The position numbers were made by a program, and so were the translations under genes. Shown in pieces: positions 1 through 12,629 of a stretch of 64,000 bases of DNA. The DNA is from Tubiluchus corallicola (taxonomy: Eukaryota > Priapulida > Priapulimorpha > Priapulimorphida > Tubiluchidae). The DNA lies in the NCBI GenBank assembly GCA_030141605.1, contig JAQGDQ010000369.1, positions 1-64,000 of the forward strand, given 5' to 3'. The stretch's first letter is position 1; every line of letters begins with the position of its first letter. The notes beneath the pieces were generated by a model. The model was not told where the DNA came from, ran no database searches, and worked only from the letters and a program-made list of their open reading frames with translations.

Positions 1-82
1 CGCGCGATTGTGTGTTTAAGATGGTGATTTTGTACATATCGTGAAGCATCGCAATAGAAGCCTCGGAATCGTGTCGCCTTTC
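1..82 (-). CDS. possible further CFAP157 exon, cut by window edge
   Basis: On the minus strand a TAG acceptor at 83-85 opens a reading frame of 27 codons that runs off the window edge without a stop. It begins E-R-R-H-D-S-E-A-S and is in phase 0, which matches the phase-0 end of the last firm CFAP157 exon (2321-2602). The composition (charged, helical) suits the C-terminal part of that family. The polypyrimidine tract is weak, the intron would be about 2.2 kb, and at least one other frame is also open, so this is only a candidate. Confidence 0.35.
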
Positions 83-1293
83 CTACATCATACAATAGAC
101 ATGTAATGCAGTTTGATGACAACAACATAAATAATAACAAAACAGATATCTCAAGCAGGTTTGATGAATCTATGTGTTCAAGAATCAGTAGCATGCAAAC
201 AGTGCACTGTTACACGCTACAATAATATTAGCAACCAGACGAATGCGTGCATAATGAAGTAGTATTTATTAAATGAATTAGGAACTTAAACAAAGAAGAT
301 CAGAACAGCAAGACAGGGCGCTATTACACTTTCGCACCGCCTAGCTTTTCCTGGCCTATTGTTTGTTTTCACGCCTGCAGGCCAGAAAGCAGACCAACAG
401 GGGTAATATACACCATATTCCCATAATATTATTGCTTCTTGCGCTTTATAAGTCCAGATTAAAATCATGCATTACTTACCTACAGCCGCCATTAAAAGCT
501 GCACGTGAATAACCGTGTTTACATCACTGATGCGCAATCGCTCTCGCGCAATGACGTATGTGGCCCTTAACCTGTATTTTTGGTTTCTTCGCATAATTTA
601 TGATTATTAGGGTTGCAGCTACGGAAGTTTGTATCGTACCGCAGGAAATTATTTTGGACCACTACAGTTATTTATCATTAATTTTATTTATTACTGTAGT
701 ATTATTACTATTAGATTATAAAAAAAGTAAAGGTTTTTTCTTTATTTCGTAAATGCGGTGAAGATGAAAGTGTGTCACGTGCCTTTTAAGCTAGGCCCTG
801 ATAATGCATAAACTAGTACGAAATTTGTCACGTGACTACACACACAAACAAGATGGCGATACGCCCTGTATAGGCGTAGAACTGTGAATACAGCGTAATT
901 ATTGGTAATTATACCTAAATATATTATTTAATTACAATTAGATTAGCGGAAACATTCACTGATGACGTAAGAATAATAGAATGATGACTTACGAGCCTGA
1001 AAACGAGTAATAACCTATAAAAAGCTAGGCGGTGCGAAAGTGTAATAGCGCCGCAAGACAGTCTAGAATGCAGAACATGCCTAAGCAATCACCGAGATCT
1101 TTGATCTACACAAACCATATCTATGGTATTGTTACTTGCACTATGGCAACTGTATGCTAGTAACACTGAAAACCTGGCTTTAAAAAGTAGCTAATAAAGA
1201 TACTACATAATGACTTGATCAGTAAAATGTGCATCATGAGACAATACATGAATTTCCCACAGCTACTGCAAGTAACTGTGGCGGCATGAAAGG

Positions 1294-1854
1294 CTAAAGG
1301 AAAGTCCAAGTCTTCTGGGAAGTTCGGCTTATTTCAATGTTCGCGAAAAATGTCAGAAGGATTTAGTAATAAAAATGTGATAAGTGCCCGGCGTAATTAG
1401 TAAAGTCACAATCATTTCATGTTTGGACGCTGCCATTTTCAATGCTCATTCTTCTTCCAAAGACGTCATTCGTCTGAAGAAAAGTAGCGCACTGTTAATC
1501 TTCGTCAAAAGTATAATAAATTTTTACCAAAAATAATAGATGACTGATTTTGTAATATTTTCGCGTGGCGTGAACATTAGGTAAGCCGTAGAAGTTTGAA
1601 TTAATTTAAGCAGCATGTGCTTACGGAAAGCCACGACGTGCTTCTCGGAGAGTCGCGAAGTCTCCCAGTTACGTCATAGTTTTCAAGTGAATGGCGACAA
1701 CCATCATGCCTGAAAATTTCTATTCAGCGGTGGTATATTTTAAATTTATGCTTTATAAACGTTTTTTTGCAAATTTCTTTGTTATATTTCCCTAAGTTTA
1801 AGCGATAACAGTAACATAAACCCAACATACTGGTTGACTTGTTCTTTCCTTTAC
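1294..1854. mobile_element. MITE family A, copy 1 (TTAA-type, degraded ends)
   Basis: About 560 bp, clearly homologous along its length to 7028-7581. The left end reads CTAAAGGAAAG and the right end CTTTCCTTTAC, so the inverted termini AGGAAAG...CTTTCCT survive while the flanking TTAA is mutated on both sides. There is no coding capacity. It lies downstream of the last firm CFAP157 exon, probably inside its next intron. Confidence 0.6.
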
Positions 1855-2320
1855 CAAAGGAACAAGTGGTAACATGAAACATTGCGCATGACATCATCGG
1901 CATACAATACCATGTAAATTTCATAGAACAGCAAATAACAAGACACAATGCTACACCAGACAAAGAGCAGCAATTTTATGCATCATCAGATATCATTCCA
2001 TGCTGCACACCATGATAGCATGCTGCATATTGTGTATTGGCTTCAACCAGTCTTACAGGACAAAAAATTATGGCAATTACAACTTAAAAGAATTCCAGAT
2101 AATTTCACATAATTTTCACAGCTCCAGAAATTATTAGCAGCACATTTCACACAGATTCATGTAGGTTCGCACAGATTGCTTAAGCAATCAACGGTAATTA
2201 CTGTATAGAGGCATGTGTGCGAAAAGACATGTTACTAAGCATAAAAATGTGCGTCAACACCTATTAAATGTACTGACCAAGAGCATCTTTAATTAAGTAG
2301 AATTAATTTAGTAGAATTAC

Positions 2321-5300
2321 CTCATTCATCACGGCATCTCTTACAGTATGAGCTGCAGACAACAAAATTTTCTCAATTTCATCTCTTTCTTTCATGGCTA
2401 TTTGAAGTGAATCCTGAAGTTCTTTCATTTTACCACGAGTAATGCATTCCTCCAAGGCATCCCGTTCAGTTTTTGCGATGGACAATTTGCTCTTCAGTGT
2501 AAAATTCTCGCTAAATACCTTGTCAAATTCGCTGTCCTTTCTCAGCAAGTGATCAATATCACGTTTCTGTTCCTTGTTCTTTTCTACTAGAATGCTTATA
2601 ACCTAAAACAACGAACAAATGTTCTTTCCAATTTACACATATGTCTTTATATATGCTTCATCTGTTACAGAATTGAACTCACAGCTACTTAGGACACAGT
2701 GGAACACCTCTTACCTTATAATAGGACTGTATAGTTAAATCACGATACGATACATATCACGATACTAACCTCACGACACGAAATGCATCAGAACACGCGT
2801 AAGTTAATGTTTGCAGGCATCATAAAAAACCAGATGAAGCTGTTGACTATAAATGCTAAACATATTTATCAATCAACACTTTTAGGATAACTGGACAAGC
2901 TGGATTTTTATTTATTACTTGAGTAATATGTAGGCTATTGTTTGCATTCTAAGCCACCAGAAAAGCAAAACATGTCAATACCTTAGGTTTAAAAATTGTT
3001 TTGAGCATTTTCTGATTCACGTTTGCCATAATTCACAAATTAATATGCAGACAATGTAATTAACCTACTACAGATTAAGCACCTTGTGTTTTCAACCACT
3101 TTGGCTGCTAGCTAAGGCTGTGAAGTCAACTACGGCTCACTGCGCTGATTGAGAGGTATCTACAGTACACTCCACAGCTACAACTTGAATGACTTAAAAT
3201 GGTTTTTATCGGCATACGGTCAAGCGCATGTTAGCTAGGTAAAATATCGTTGACTCAGATTATCACAACACGAGTGCATTTACACGATACACAAACCATA
3301 ATAAAAGATATGACGATGCACCAATACATCAATGCACTATCAATTTCAAAATAATGAGAATTTTTAACAAAATAAAGCATTGTGCACCTTAGTGTGACTC
3401 ATGTTTTTAGTTGTCAGATTTTGTTCGTTTGACTCAAGAATTTCTACAAGATTCAAATGTTCTTTCTGCTTTTCTTTCAGGTCGTCTTTCTGTCGAAGTA
3501 AGTCTTCCGCAGTTTCTGACACAAAATCTGGAAGAACAAATTATCAATTATAACTGATAGTGGACTGATGAAGGACTAGTAATTGATTGATCATAAATAA
3601 AATCCAAGCCATGCGTTTCATTTTCAAATTAAACGCTTTTATACTTTGAAAAAATTAACCTAGAGCTGCGTTAACATGTTTTTGTGCTTTAGTGGATTCT
3701 CTAAAATAAAAAAATGAAGCACAAATAGCTAACTTGTGTACTATAAGGTTTTAGGATTACAGGCAATATTTGTTCAAAATTTCAGAAAAATTACAGAAAA
3801 ATATTATCTTTAACATTTTTTAATTTGGTTCAGTGCCCTGCACTGCAAACTAAGATCAAACACTCAGTCAAGGCTTACTTAATGTAGATGCTTGTGGCAG
3901 GAATGGAACCTAGGTAGCTCCTTCTCAAGGCCAATCTTCCAAGTTGAACCAGCAGAAGTTTCCTTCCCACATTCATCTTTTCCTCAACAGGCAAATATTT
4001 GGGGCAGCAGCTCAGGTTATAATACGCAAAAGCAATTTTCCTGGCCAACATTTACTGACCAGGCTCAATGATGCTTAACTAGTCGCTAAACACACAGCTT
4101 GGTAAATTATAATATAACGCACTGTGCGAAATATACTATGTTCAACTGAAGAACCCTCCGATGTTCTAATTGCATATCCGTCTAACATTGACATTATTAG
4201 TGAAGCTCTGATGTTCTAAATGCACCTCACCTAACATTGACATTATTGGTGAAGCTCTGATGTTCTAAATGCACCTCTACCTAACAATGACATTATTAGT
4301 GAAGCTCTGATGTTCTAAATGCACATCTACCTAACATTGACATTATTAGTGAAGCTCTGATGTTCTAATTGCACATCTACCTAACACTGACATTATTAGT
4401 GAAACTTTGATGTTCTAAATGCACATCTACCTAACATTGATATTATTAGTGAAGCTCTGATGTTCTAAATGCACATCTACCTAACAAAAAAACCACAACA
4501 CACACCAACAATGACATTATTAGTGAAACTCTGATGTTCTAATTGCACATCTACCTAACATTGACATTATTAGTGAAGCTCTGATGTTCTAATTGCACAT
4601 CTACCTAACATTGATATTATTAGTGAAGCTCTGATGTTCTAAATGCACATCTACCTAACATTGACATTATTAGTGAATCTCTGATGTTCTAAATGCACAT
4701 CTACCTAACATTAACATTATTAGTGAAGCTCTGATGTTCTAAATGCACATCTACCTAACATTGACATTATTAGTGAAACTCTGATGTTCTAAATGCACAT
4801 CTACCTAACATTGACATTATTAGTGAAACTCAGATGTTCTAATTGCACATCTACCTACCATTGACATTATTAGTGAAACTCTGATGTTCTAAATGCACAT
4901 CTACCTAACATTGACATTATTAGTGAAGCTCTGATGTTCTAATTGCACATCTACCTACCATTGACATTATTAGTGAAACTCTGATGTTCTAAATGCACAT
5001 CTACCTAACATTGACTTTATTAGTGAAGCTCTGACGTTCTAAATGCACATCTACCTAACATTGATATTATTAGTGAAGCTCTGATGTTCTAATTGCACAT
5101 CTACCTAACATTGACATTATTAGTGAAACTCTGATGTTCTAATTGCATATCCGTCTAACATTGACATTATTAGTGAAACTCTGATGTTCTAATTGCACAT
5201 CTACCTAACACTGACATTATTAGTGAAGCTCTGATGTTCTAATTGCACATCTACCTAACATTGATATTATTAGTGAAGCTCTGATGTTCTAAATGCACAT

Positions 5301-8300
5301 CTACCTAACATTGACATTATTAGTGAATCTCTGATGTTCTAAATGCACATCTACCTAACATTGACATTATTAGTGAAGCTCTGATGTTCTAAATGCACAT
5401 CTACCTAACATTGACATTATTAGTGAAACTCTGATGTTCTAAATGCACATCTACCTAACATTGACATTATTAGTGAAACTCAGATGTTCTAATCGCACAT
5501 CTACCTACCATTGACATTATTAGTGAAACTCTGATGTTCTAAATGCACATCTACCTAACATTGACATTATTAGTGAAGCTCTGATGTTCTAATTGCACAT
5601 CTACCTACCATTGACATTATTAGTGAAACTCTGATGTTCTAAATGCACATCTACCTAACATTGACTTTATTAGTGAAACTCTGATGTTCTAAATGCACAT
5701 CTACCTAACATTGACATTATTAGTGAAACTCTGATGTTCTAATTGCACATCTACCTAACACTGACATTATTAGTGAACATTAGTCGCTTTTAGTCAGAAA
5801 ATAAAAGTACCTAAAACACTTGTGTTCAACTTCACTTTGAAATCATCCAAACGAAAATATGTGAGGTTAATGTTATCATCTAAACACAAGACAGCAGAAG
5901 AAAATTTAATAAAGAAACTTACTCAGCTGATTGTGTAGAGCAATGTTTTCCAGTATTGCTCTCTCGATGGTTTGGGACAAGTGTTGGAAGGTAACCACTC
6001 TAAACTCCGTAGCAAGTTTATAAATCTCTTCAACCATTTGCTCTCGTAACCTGTAATCAAATATCTAAGATACCTATTCATTTAAGCAGATAAGAATATA
6101 AATGAATATTTCAGATAAAAAATAATTCAATCCTTTAATTAATGTGGAACCTGCAAAATAGATAATTTCCTGGAAAATGCATACTGAAAATCTTCTATGG
6201 CTAATCAGCTTCTAAAATTAGGTTACAGAATAAATATCTGCAATAATTTATTAACGGCCCCAATCTGTTTTACCGAAATCAGTTTTTCCAACATGGTTTG
6301 AGTCATTTGAATCAATTAAAGCAGTGGTTCCCAACCTTTTGTTGACAGTGACCCCTTTCCAGAACCCTGCACCATATAACGACCCCATGAGGAACTTAAT
6401 CACATGTTATACTATTAAACATCATTATCGTTTGTATTTTTTAACTTACTATTCAACAAATTATTGAACAATGAGTGATTGTTTCACTAATTCATTAAGG
6501 TAATGGTTGCACCTGTTTCTCAGTGACCAGTAATGCAACAGCAATAAGCATCCAAGGTAAAATTAATAGCGACTCGCTTTCGGGCGGTGTACACTGTACA
6601 GAACAACGCGCATTTTCATTTTCCAGAAAATCAAGCACTGGTATACCGCATTTAGAGCGGGAAAACCCTGTTTCACTTTCCAGAACAAGATATGTAATGA
6701 GAGACACAGGAAACAAGACCTACTTACACACTTTTCATGAGAACAACATTTTTTTTAAATAGTTTTTAGATTAGCCCACGACCTCACTTAAAAGTGCTTT
6801 GCGACCCCAAATGGGGTCGCGACACCAAGGTTGGCAACCCATGAATGATAGTATTTCAAAATTGAAATGAGTATTATAAATGAAATTAATTTACCAGATT
6901 AGCAATAGTTCACTCACTTTTCAACTGATACCCTGAACTCAAGTTACACAGCGAATAGAGAAACAGATTCCACGTGGCATGTAAACTTAGACTGAAACTA
7001 ACATAGGAAGCATAACACGAACACATATTAAAGGAGAAGCCAAGCTTTCGTTTCAGTATGGCCAAAAAATGACAGAAAGATTTAGTATAAAAGTGCAATA
7101 ATTAGTGCCTCCTATAATTAGTAAAATCATTTTAAACTCGCGATCATTTACACTTTGGTCCTCCCATTTTGAACGCCGATTAACCACTAGTGGCATCGTT
7201 CATTGGCTGACGAAAAGCAGCTCATTCTCAATTTCCGGACGGCAAAAATACAAAAAAAATTACAAAAACTCAGATGGCTAATTTCATGATTAGTGATTTT
7301 TTGATATTGTAAATTTTTGCATGAACGTTAGTTAAGCTGCAGAAGTCTGAATTAGTTTAAGCAGCGCGCGCTTACGGAAAGCGACGTTGCGCTAACAAAA
7401 AGTCACGAAGTCCACCAGTTACGTCATAATTATCAACCAATGGTGGCTACCACCGCACTTGAAAACTTCTACTCACTTCACAATTAACTTCATGTTTTAT
7501 AGACAGTCCTTCCAATTTCTAAGTTTAAGGGATAACAGCAAAATAAACACAAACTGCTAAGTGACCTGTCCTTTCCTTTAAGTACAAGAAAATCCTTCAT
7601 TTACAAAGCTTAAAAAATTCGTCTTGAAATTTTGTATCACTTACATGCTACTTTTTGGCATATAGGGCTTGCATCGGCAGTAATGCTGTATAAAACTTGC
7701 AAATTTAAACTCCCGCGATGACCGTTAGGCACAGCCATTTTAATGGCAGGTCGTTTAAACAAGATTAGATAACACTGAGTAAAGTTTGTCGGAGGTTGTT
7801 TGTTTGTAAGAGCATTCGTAATGCACACGTCACTAAATAAATAAAATTTTAAATTACTGTATCTTGTCAATAAGATTAAAAAACATTTTGGCTAGTGAGT
7901 GGTGCACCCTGGAGAATGAGTCAACGACATTTTACCAATTGGTGAAAACATTTTAAATAATTCATAATTTTCTTTTCCAATTACAAGTCTTTCAAGCAGG
8001 TAAGCGAAATGCTAAGTAATATAGATTTGCATGGAAAGTTTTTTGGGACATAGTTTTACATTTCCTTTTCGTTCCCTGATTTACGTTTGCATAGTGACGT
8101 CATGTAATGGCGCCGTTGGAACAGTATTGCAGGAGATTTAAAATGAAAACAAACAAAAATTCCTTTCAACGTGAGTACGATATACGCATAAAACTGCTGT
8201 AAAGTAGCATATTTTTTTAAGGCGATTTTTCTGAAACCTACTTCATGTACCCCTTTTCTTGTCCTTTAAGCCAAGAGAGGGCAAAAATCTAGATAATATT

Positions 8301-11300
8301 TAGTCTAGGTAAGATTGAATTCAGTTCAATGTTACCATTCCTGTGTACAGTTCATCACGCACAGCAATTCACTATCTGTAAAGTATAACAGCACTTTATA
8401 GTTTGTGTAGATTACTTGTAGATTACCTCATTCTGTCCATTATTGATCTTTTCTCAAGCTCATAAACTGTTTTTTGATGATAAGCCTTGTGATCAGCTAG
8501 TTCCTTCTCAAGCTGGGCAAACTCTGCCATCAATCTTTCCTTGTTCAGTCTAAAGTCTTCTAAAGCGTCGAGCTTCTGAGCTGCATAAAAGATCAGCAAT
8601 AGTTCAAAGTGAAGTTGAACACAAGTGTTTTAGGTACTTTTATTTTCTGACTAAAAGCGACTTAGCAGTGAATCTTAGCATTCTGTGAAAGTCTGTGTAC
8701 AGTCTGTGAAAGTATATGTACAGTCTATGTACAGTCTGTGAAAGTCTGTGTACAGTCTATGTGCAGTCTGTGAAAGTCTGTGTACAGACTGTGTACAGTC
8801 TGTGAGTCTGTGTACAGTCTATGTACAGTCCGTGAAAGTCTGTGGACAGTCTGTGTACAGTCTGTGAAAGTCTGTGTGCAGTCTATGCACAGTCTGTGAA
8901 AGTCTGTGTACAGACTGTGTACAGTCTGTGAAAGTCTGTGTACAGTCTATGTACAGTCTGTGAAAGTCTGTGTACAGTCTGTGTACAGTCTGTGAAAATC
9001 TGTGTATAGTCTGTTATAAGTCTGTGTATAGTCTGTGTACAGTCTGTGAAAGTCTGTGTACAGCCTGTGTACAGTCTGTAAAAGTCTGTGTATAGTCTGT
9101 GTATAGACTTATTTGTACAGTTTTAGGAAACAACAATACAAATGTGTGAAAATGTAACACTCGAACGTTACTTTTAGCAAGATAGCAGTAAATGTAATAG
9201 TGACAAAGCAGTAATTAGTAGCCTTTAACACTTTCTGTTAATTAGTTTTAACACTTTCTGTTAGTTAGTTTTATTTTTCTTCAAATTGTTTACTGTATGT
9301 TTTTTACATACATTTTTTCAACCTTACAAATCAAAATAAGGTTATGATGATTAGACTATAGCAACTTGCTCGCAACGATCTTCACGTAGGTTGCAGAGAC
9401 TTAATTTGACATGCCACTCGACAGTATTTATCTCCTTTAAGACCGCATCATTCAAAATAGGCCCTACAAGACCTGTGACTTTTCTGCTACTGTATGAGCA
9501 CAGACATAACTAAATGATTACAAATTAAGTGCTGTTCTATTCAGTTGAATCTCGGCTACCCAATGATGCAATTTGTTTAAACATTTATAAGCAATTTAAT
9601 TGTATAAAATTAAGAAAAACATGCACGTTTCAGGCACTCAAACTTAGCTTATTAAGTAGCTTAGTCTGATGTACACTTGTGTGATCGTACATGCTATTTT
9701 ATTGATTGCCTGCTAGCTACAGTGAACTGTCTTTTACACAGAGTTCCAGGAAAAGGCAACCGATCAGCCAAGGAGAAATTAAGGTTGTTTTATCTTTTAA
9801 CAGGAATTTCTCCTTAAAAAAGGGTAGACTTTGGGCAACGTGTTTCAGAATATTTTGTCTGGATTGTTCAAGTTTTCCGTATTAGCCAATTTCACATAAG
9901 TGATAGTGTACTTTGTTAGGCTGCAAACACTGCATTTACTGAAAGCTTTTCTTAAATGTTTTCGTCAGGAATCAATTTTTAATTTGTCTAAGGCAAGCAA
10001 ATGCATTCCATATATAATTTTGTATGGAAATCCATTGTGTGAGGAATAGAAACCTTAAAAAATTAACAAATGTAATGTAAATGCTGTTTAGTGGAAGCAG
10101 TTTTTCATGAGCCCATGCGAAATGCAACAAGAGCTAATGGCCCTGAAGGAATTAACTACGATTTTTAAACTTGTTTACTGACCTCTGTATGACACTTAGA
10201 AACAATGAACTTAGTAAATGTTAAAATTTTCCACTAAACTTTGCGACCTTTCACCCATTAGCCTGTCCGACAAAAATTGAATGTATTTTGTGACATTTTA
10301 AAACTGTTTACCACTATGACAATCTTTGCCGGAGAAGGTTCTTTGTCATGAACATTTTTGATTGGTGATGGGGAAAACTAGTTCTTAAAATGATAATAGC
10401 AGCTAGCACCCACTTAAGCAAAGACAAGACTTCTATTCAGACACAAACATCTGATGATTGTATCTGAACAAAAGCCATGTCTTTGCTTAAGATCCAAATA
10501 CTCCAATATGGGCACTCTGTGTAGAATGCCCTGTAAACTGCTTAGTCTGTTTCACACTTACTAAGGACAACAATTTCTGCCGTCAGTTCTTCTTTCATCT
10601 CATCAAATCTTCGCTTTTCTGCATCGAGTCTTGTACCGAATTCCTCCCTTGCTTCTGTAAACTGTAACTGCAATGCTGCAAGCAGTCTGTTAAGATCTTC
10701 CACTTCGGCGCTTTTCTGTTCCACTGTTCTCTGCCGAGAAAAGTGTTCACATTAGGGTATTCACATTAGGGTATTCACATTTTTCACATTCAAGTATTAT
10801 AAACTTACACAAATTTAAATTCATCAGAAAGACTCTAAAAAGCAATCTAGAGCAGAGTGAAAAAACTAAAAGAAACGAAATGTTGTACTGCAACTACAAA
10901 GCCTGTACACGAACACATTTAAATTAGTTGCTCAACATTACAAAGTACTGGTGCCGTATCTTATCCTTAAAAGAAAACCGGACGATCGTGTAAACATTAG
11001 TTCAAAATAAAGAATGCTGTAAAATATAGAAAACTACAACAGCTTTTTTAAAATTAAAGCTTAGATTAAATAATAATTACTTCGGATACTCAAATTTTGT
11101 AAAAACTTTCAAGGCGCCTTTTTGTCACATTCGCGTGGTCGACAAATAGAAGGCGGTACCATGATAACCATGATCATGAACTGCAGTGTTAGTTTCTGAC
11201 GTCATATAACGTAGAGGTTATTTTCGTGACATAACACATTTAAGCAGTAACACTTATGCAAGGGAAGATGCATACCATTGCACAAACTGTGGTTAGTTTC

Positions 11301-12629
11301 TGACGTAAGCAATAGCTGTATTCGGTTGCCGTTAATTAACTTTCTAAGCTAATTATTCAAAGATAAGAAACAATTGCTAACTCTTATAGGCAAGAAAATG
11401 TATATCTTAAACAGTAAATTAAAATGAGATGAAGTCTAAACATTCGTCCAGTTTTCCTTTAAACCTACCGTTTTAAAGTTAGTTATATTAAATTTATGTA
11501 TTTTCCACCAACTTATATTTGTCTGTATCTATATTCCCATCATTTTAATATGTCTTCCTGCTGAATCGTTGACAACACTAAAGTATCAAGACATTAAGGC
11601 ATCAGAAAATGTAGGAATTTTATCAGTACCTCCAGATAGCTGATTATGTCTTTTTTGTCAACGGTGTCATTTTGAAAATCATTTTCAAGCTGCGTGTGTT
11701 TCTCGTTCAACTCATTGAATCTGTTCTCCTTACTGTAAAAGCAAAACAAATAATATTTTAATATTTTTGCAGCTGCTTAAGCTAGTGTTTCACGGGCTGC
11801 AACTTACTTCCGATGAGAAAACAACCAATAATTTTCTAACAATCATCAAAAAATTCACGCTAGTACTACTTTTCTTAAGTTGCTAAATGGGTGTGTGAAA
11901 TTTCTGAATACGTTCCCGTGATTTTTGCCACTTTCTTGCAAATTTTGTTTTTTTCTCAAGTGAAACATCGCACAACATTCACACGACATGTTTGGCAACC
12001 CACGCACAAGACAAATGCTGTGTGGTTGTATTTCGCAACCATTTCACAGAAGCTTTGCAGAAAAAGGTGCTGGACAACCAAGATTTTCCAAAGTGTCACC
12101 AAAATAGTAAAAATTTATGACAATTGGACTCAAAAATTTTCATATAGTTGCCAAAGTTGTGACTCGCAAATACGGTGAAACCCTGGCTTTACAGTGCGTA
12201 CACTGTCTTGAGTGCAGATTTCAGATTTCTATCAATACAAACACAACTAAAATACCTTTTCACCATTTAAATTGCCTCTGTGTGGCAAACAAATGAAGTA
12301 AAAGATGGCCACCTGAATTTATTAGCAGTTTCCAAAAAGCTGCAAAACTATTTTTAAAGTGAAACTTTTGTCTTTTTGGTGAAGACTTACTGTAATTTAA
12401 TGCATAGTAAATAATTTATAAAGTATTATAACATATCATAATCCATTAGTGAGCATTTTGCTGAAGTTACTGCTGACAGAATAATAATTTATCAAAAAAT
12501 GTCTTACTTTTGGAACTTTCCCTCTAGCACCTGTATTTGATACAAGAAATAATCTTTTCCCATTTCGTCTTCCAGTGATTTCTTTGATCGCTTTTTCTTT
12601 TTCTTTCCTTTCTTTCGTTTCGGTGGCAT
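2321..12629 (-). CDS. CFAP157: CFAP157, cilia- and flagella-associated protein 157 (C-terminus missing)
   Basis: Coiled-coil axonemal/basal-body protein; in vertebrates it is tied to motile cilia and sperm flagellum formation. I placed seven coding exons, listed 5' to 3': 12508-12629, 11630-11732, 10562-10730, 8427-8580, 5923-6050, 3388-3527 and 2321-2602. Phases chain exactly to give 366 codons with no stop. The start ATG (12627-12629) opens a lysine-rich stretch MPPKRKKGKKKKK, then Y-F-L-Y-Q-I-Q-V-L-E, the family's conserved N-terminal signature. Later landmarks are L-D-A-L-E-D-F-R-L (exon 4), V-Y-E-L-E-K-R-S (exon 4), L-A-T-E-F-R-V-V-T (exon 5) and I-E-R-A-I-L-E-N (exon 5), all as I remember them in vertebrate CFAP157. 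The family is about 500 residues, so roughly 130 C-terminal residues lie beyond the edge or were missed. The introns hold two minisatellites and several MITEs. A 5'-UTR acceptor lies at 12650-12652. Confidence 0.85.
4150..5781. repeat. 50-bp minisatellite with 650-bp higher-order repeat
   Basis: About 32 tandem copies of a 50-bp unit (for example TAGTGAAGCTCTGATGTTCT followed by 30 more bases) inside the CFAP157 intron between exons 5 and 6. Unit variants recur at a spacing of 650 bp: TAGTGAATCT at 4671 and 5321, the CAGATG variant near 4831 and 5481, and TTGACTTTAT at 5011 and 5661. This shows that a 13-unit block was duplicated. One unit is interrupted at about 4484-4511 by an A/C-rich insertion. 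The array ends at a 60-bp block that recurs inverted at 8603-8662. Confidence 0.9.
5782..5841. repeat. 60-bp block, perfect inverted partner of 8603-8662
   Basis: Reading the minus strand here gives exactly the plus-strand sequence of 8603-8662 over all 60 bases. It directly adjoins the 50-bp minisatellite. Its partner lies next to the other minisatellite of the same gene, and CFAP157 exon 5 lies between them. Confidence 0.85.
6322..6846. mobile_element. hAT-type non-autonomous element
   Basis: It begins CAGTGGTTCCCAACCTTTTG, a hallmark hAT terminus, and ends with the degenerate complement GGTTGGCAACCCATG. The flanking 8-mers AATTAAAG and AATGATAG agree at 6 of 8 positions, as expected for an aged hAT target duplication. 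Open frames inside (about 6495-6762) occur on both strands, show no transposase motif and are not called as genes. Confidence 0.65.
7028..7581. mobile_element. MITE family A, copy 2 (intact TTAA on both sides)
   Basis: A 554-bp element bounded by TTAA at 7028-7031 and 7578-7581, with inner termini AGGAGAAG and CTTTCCT that are nearly inverted repeats. It is homologous to 1294-1854. TTAA duplication is characteristic of the piggyBac superfamily; non-autonomous status is inferred from size and lack of a frame. Confidence 0.65.
7610..8269. mobile_element. MITE family B, copy 1 (TTAA-bounded)
   Basis: 660 bp between TTAA at 7610-7613 and TTAA at 8266-8269. It aligns throughout with 41997-42650, and its left third with 45497-45830. 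The right end, CTTTTCTTGTCCTTTAA, resembles the right ends of families A and C. There is no coding capacity. It lies in a CFAP157 intron. Confidence 0.6.
8603..8662. repeat. 60-bp block, perfect inverted partner of 5782-5841
   Basis: An exact reverse complement of 5782-5841. It starts about 22 bp beyond the acceptor of CFAP157 exon 4 (8427-8580) and is followed almost at once by the 8690-9110 minisatellite, so both copies of the block stand at a minisatellite border. Confidence 0.85.
8690..9112. repeat. minisatellite of mixed 10-21 bp units
   Basis: Irregular tandem alternation of ACAGTCTGTGAAAGTCTGTGT, GTACAGTCTATGTACAGTCT and close variants over about 420 bp, in the CFAP157 intron between exons 3 and 4. 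Unit order is not strictly periodic, which points to repeated slippage within a short CTGT-rich core. Confidence 0.85.
10413..10491. repeat. short fold-back (about 35-bp arms)
   Basis: CTTAAGCAAAGACA at the left pairs with TGTCTTTGCTTAAG at the right, and the arms extend inwards with mismatches to a loop near TGATGAT. It is a hairpin-forming sequence inside a CFAP157 intron, and its origin is unclear. Confidence 0.6.

Noticed and set aside
4150-5781. CRISPR-like array of regular repeats
   Set aside because: Units are contiguous with no unique spacers, in an animal intron; it is a minisatellite. The same applies to the other tandem arrays.
6495-6762. Opposed open frames of 73 and 79 codons
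   Set aside because: They lie inside a hAT-type MITE and contain no transposase or BED-finger motif.
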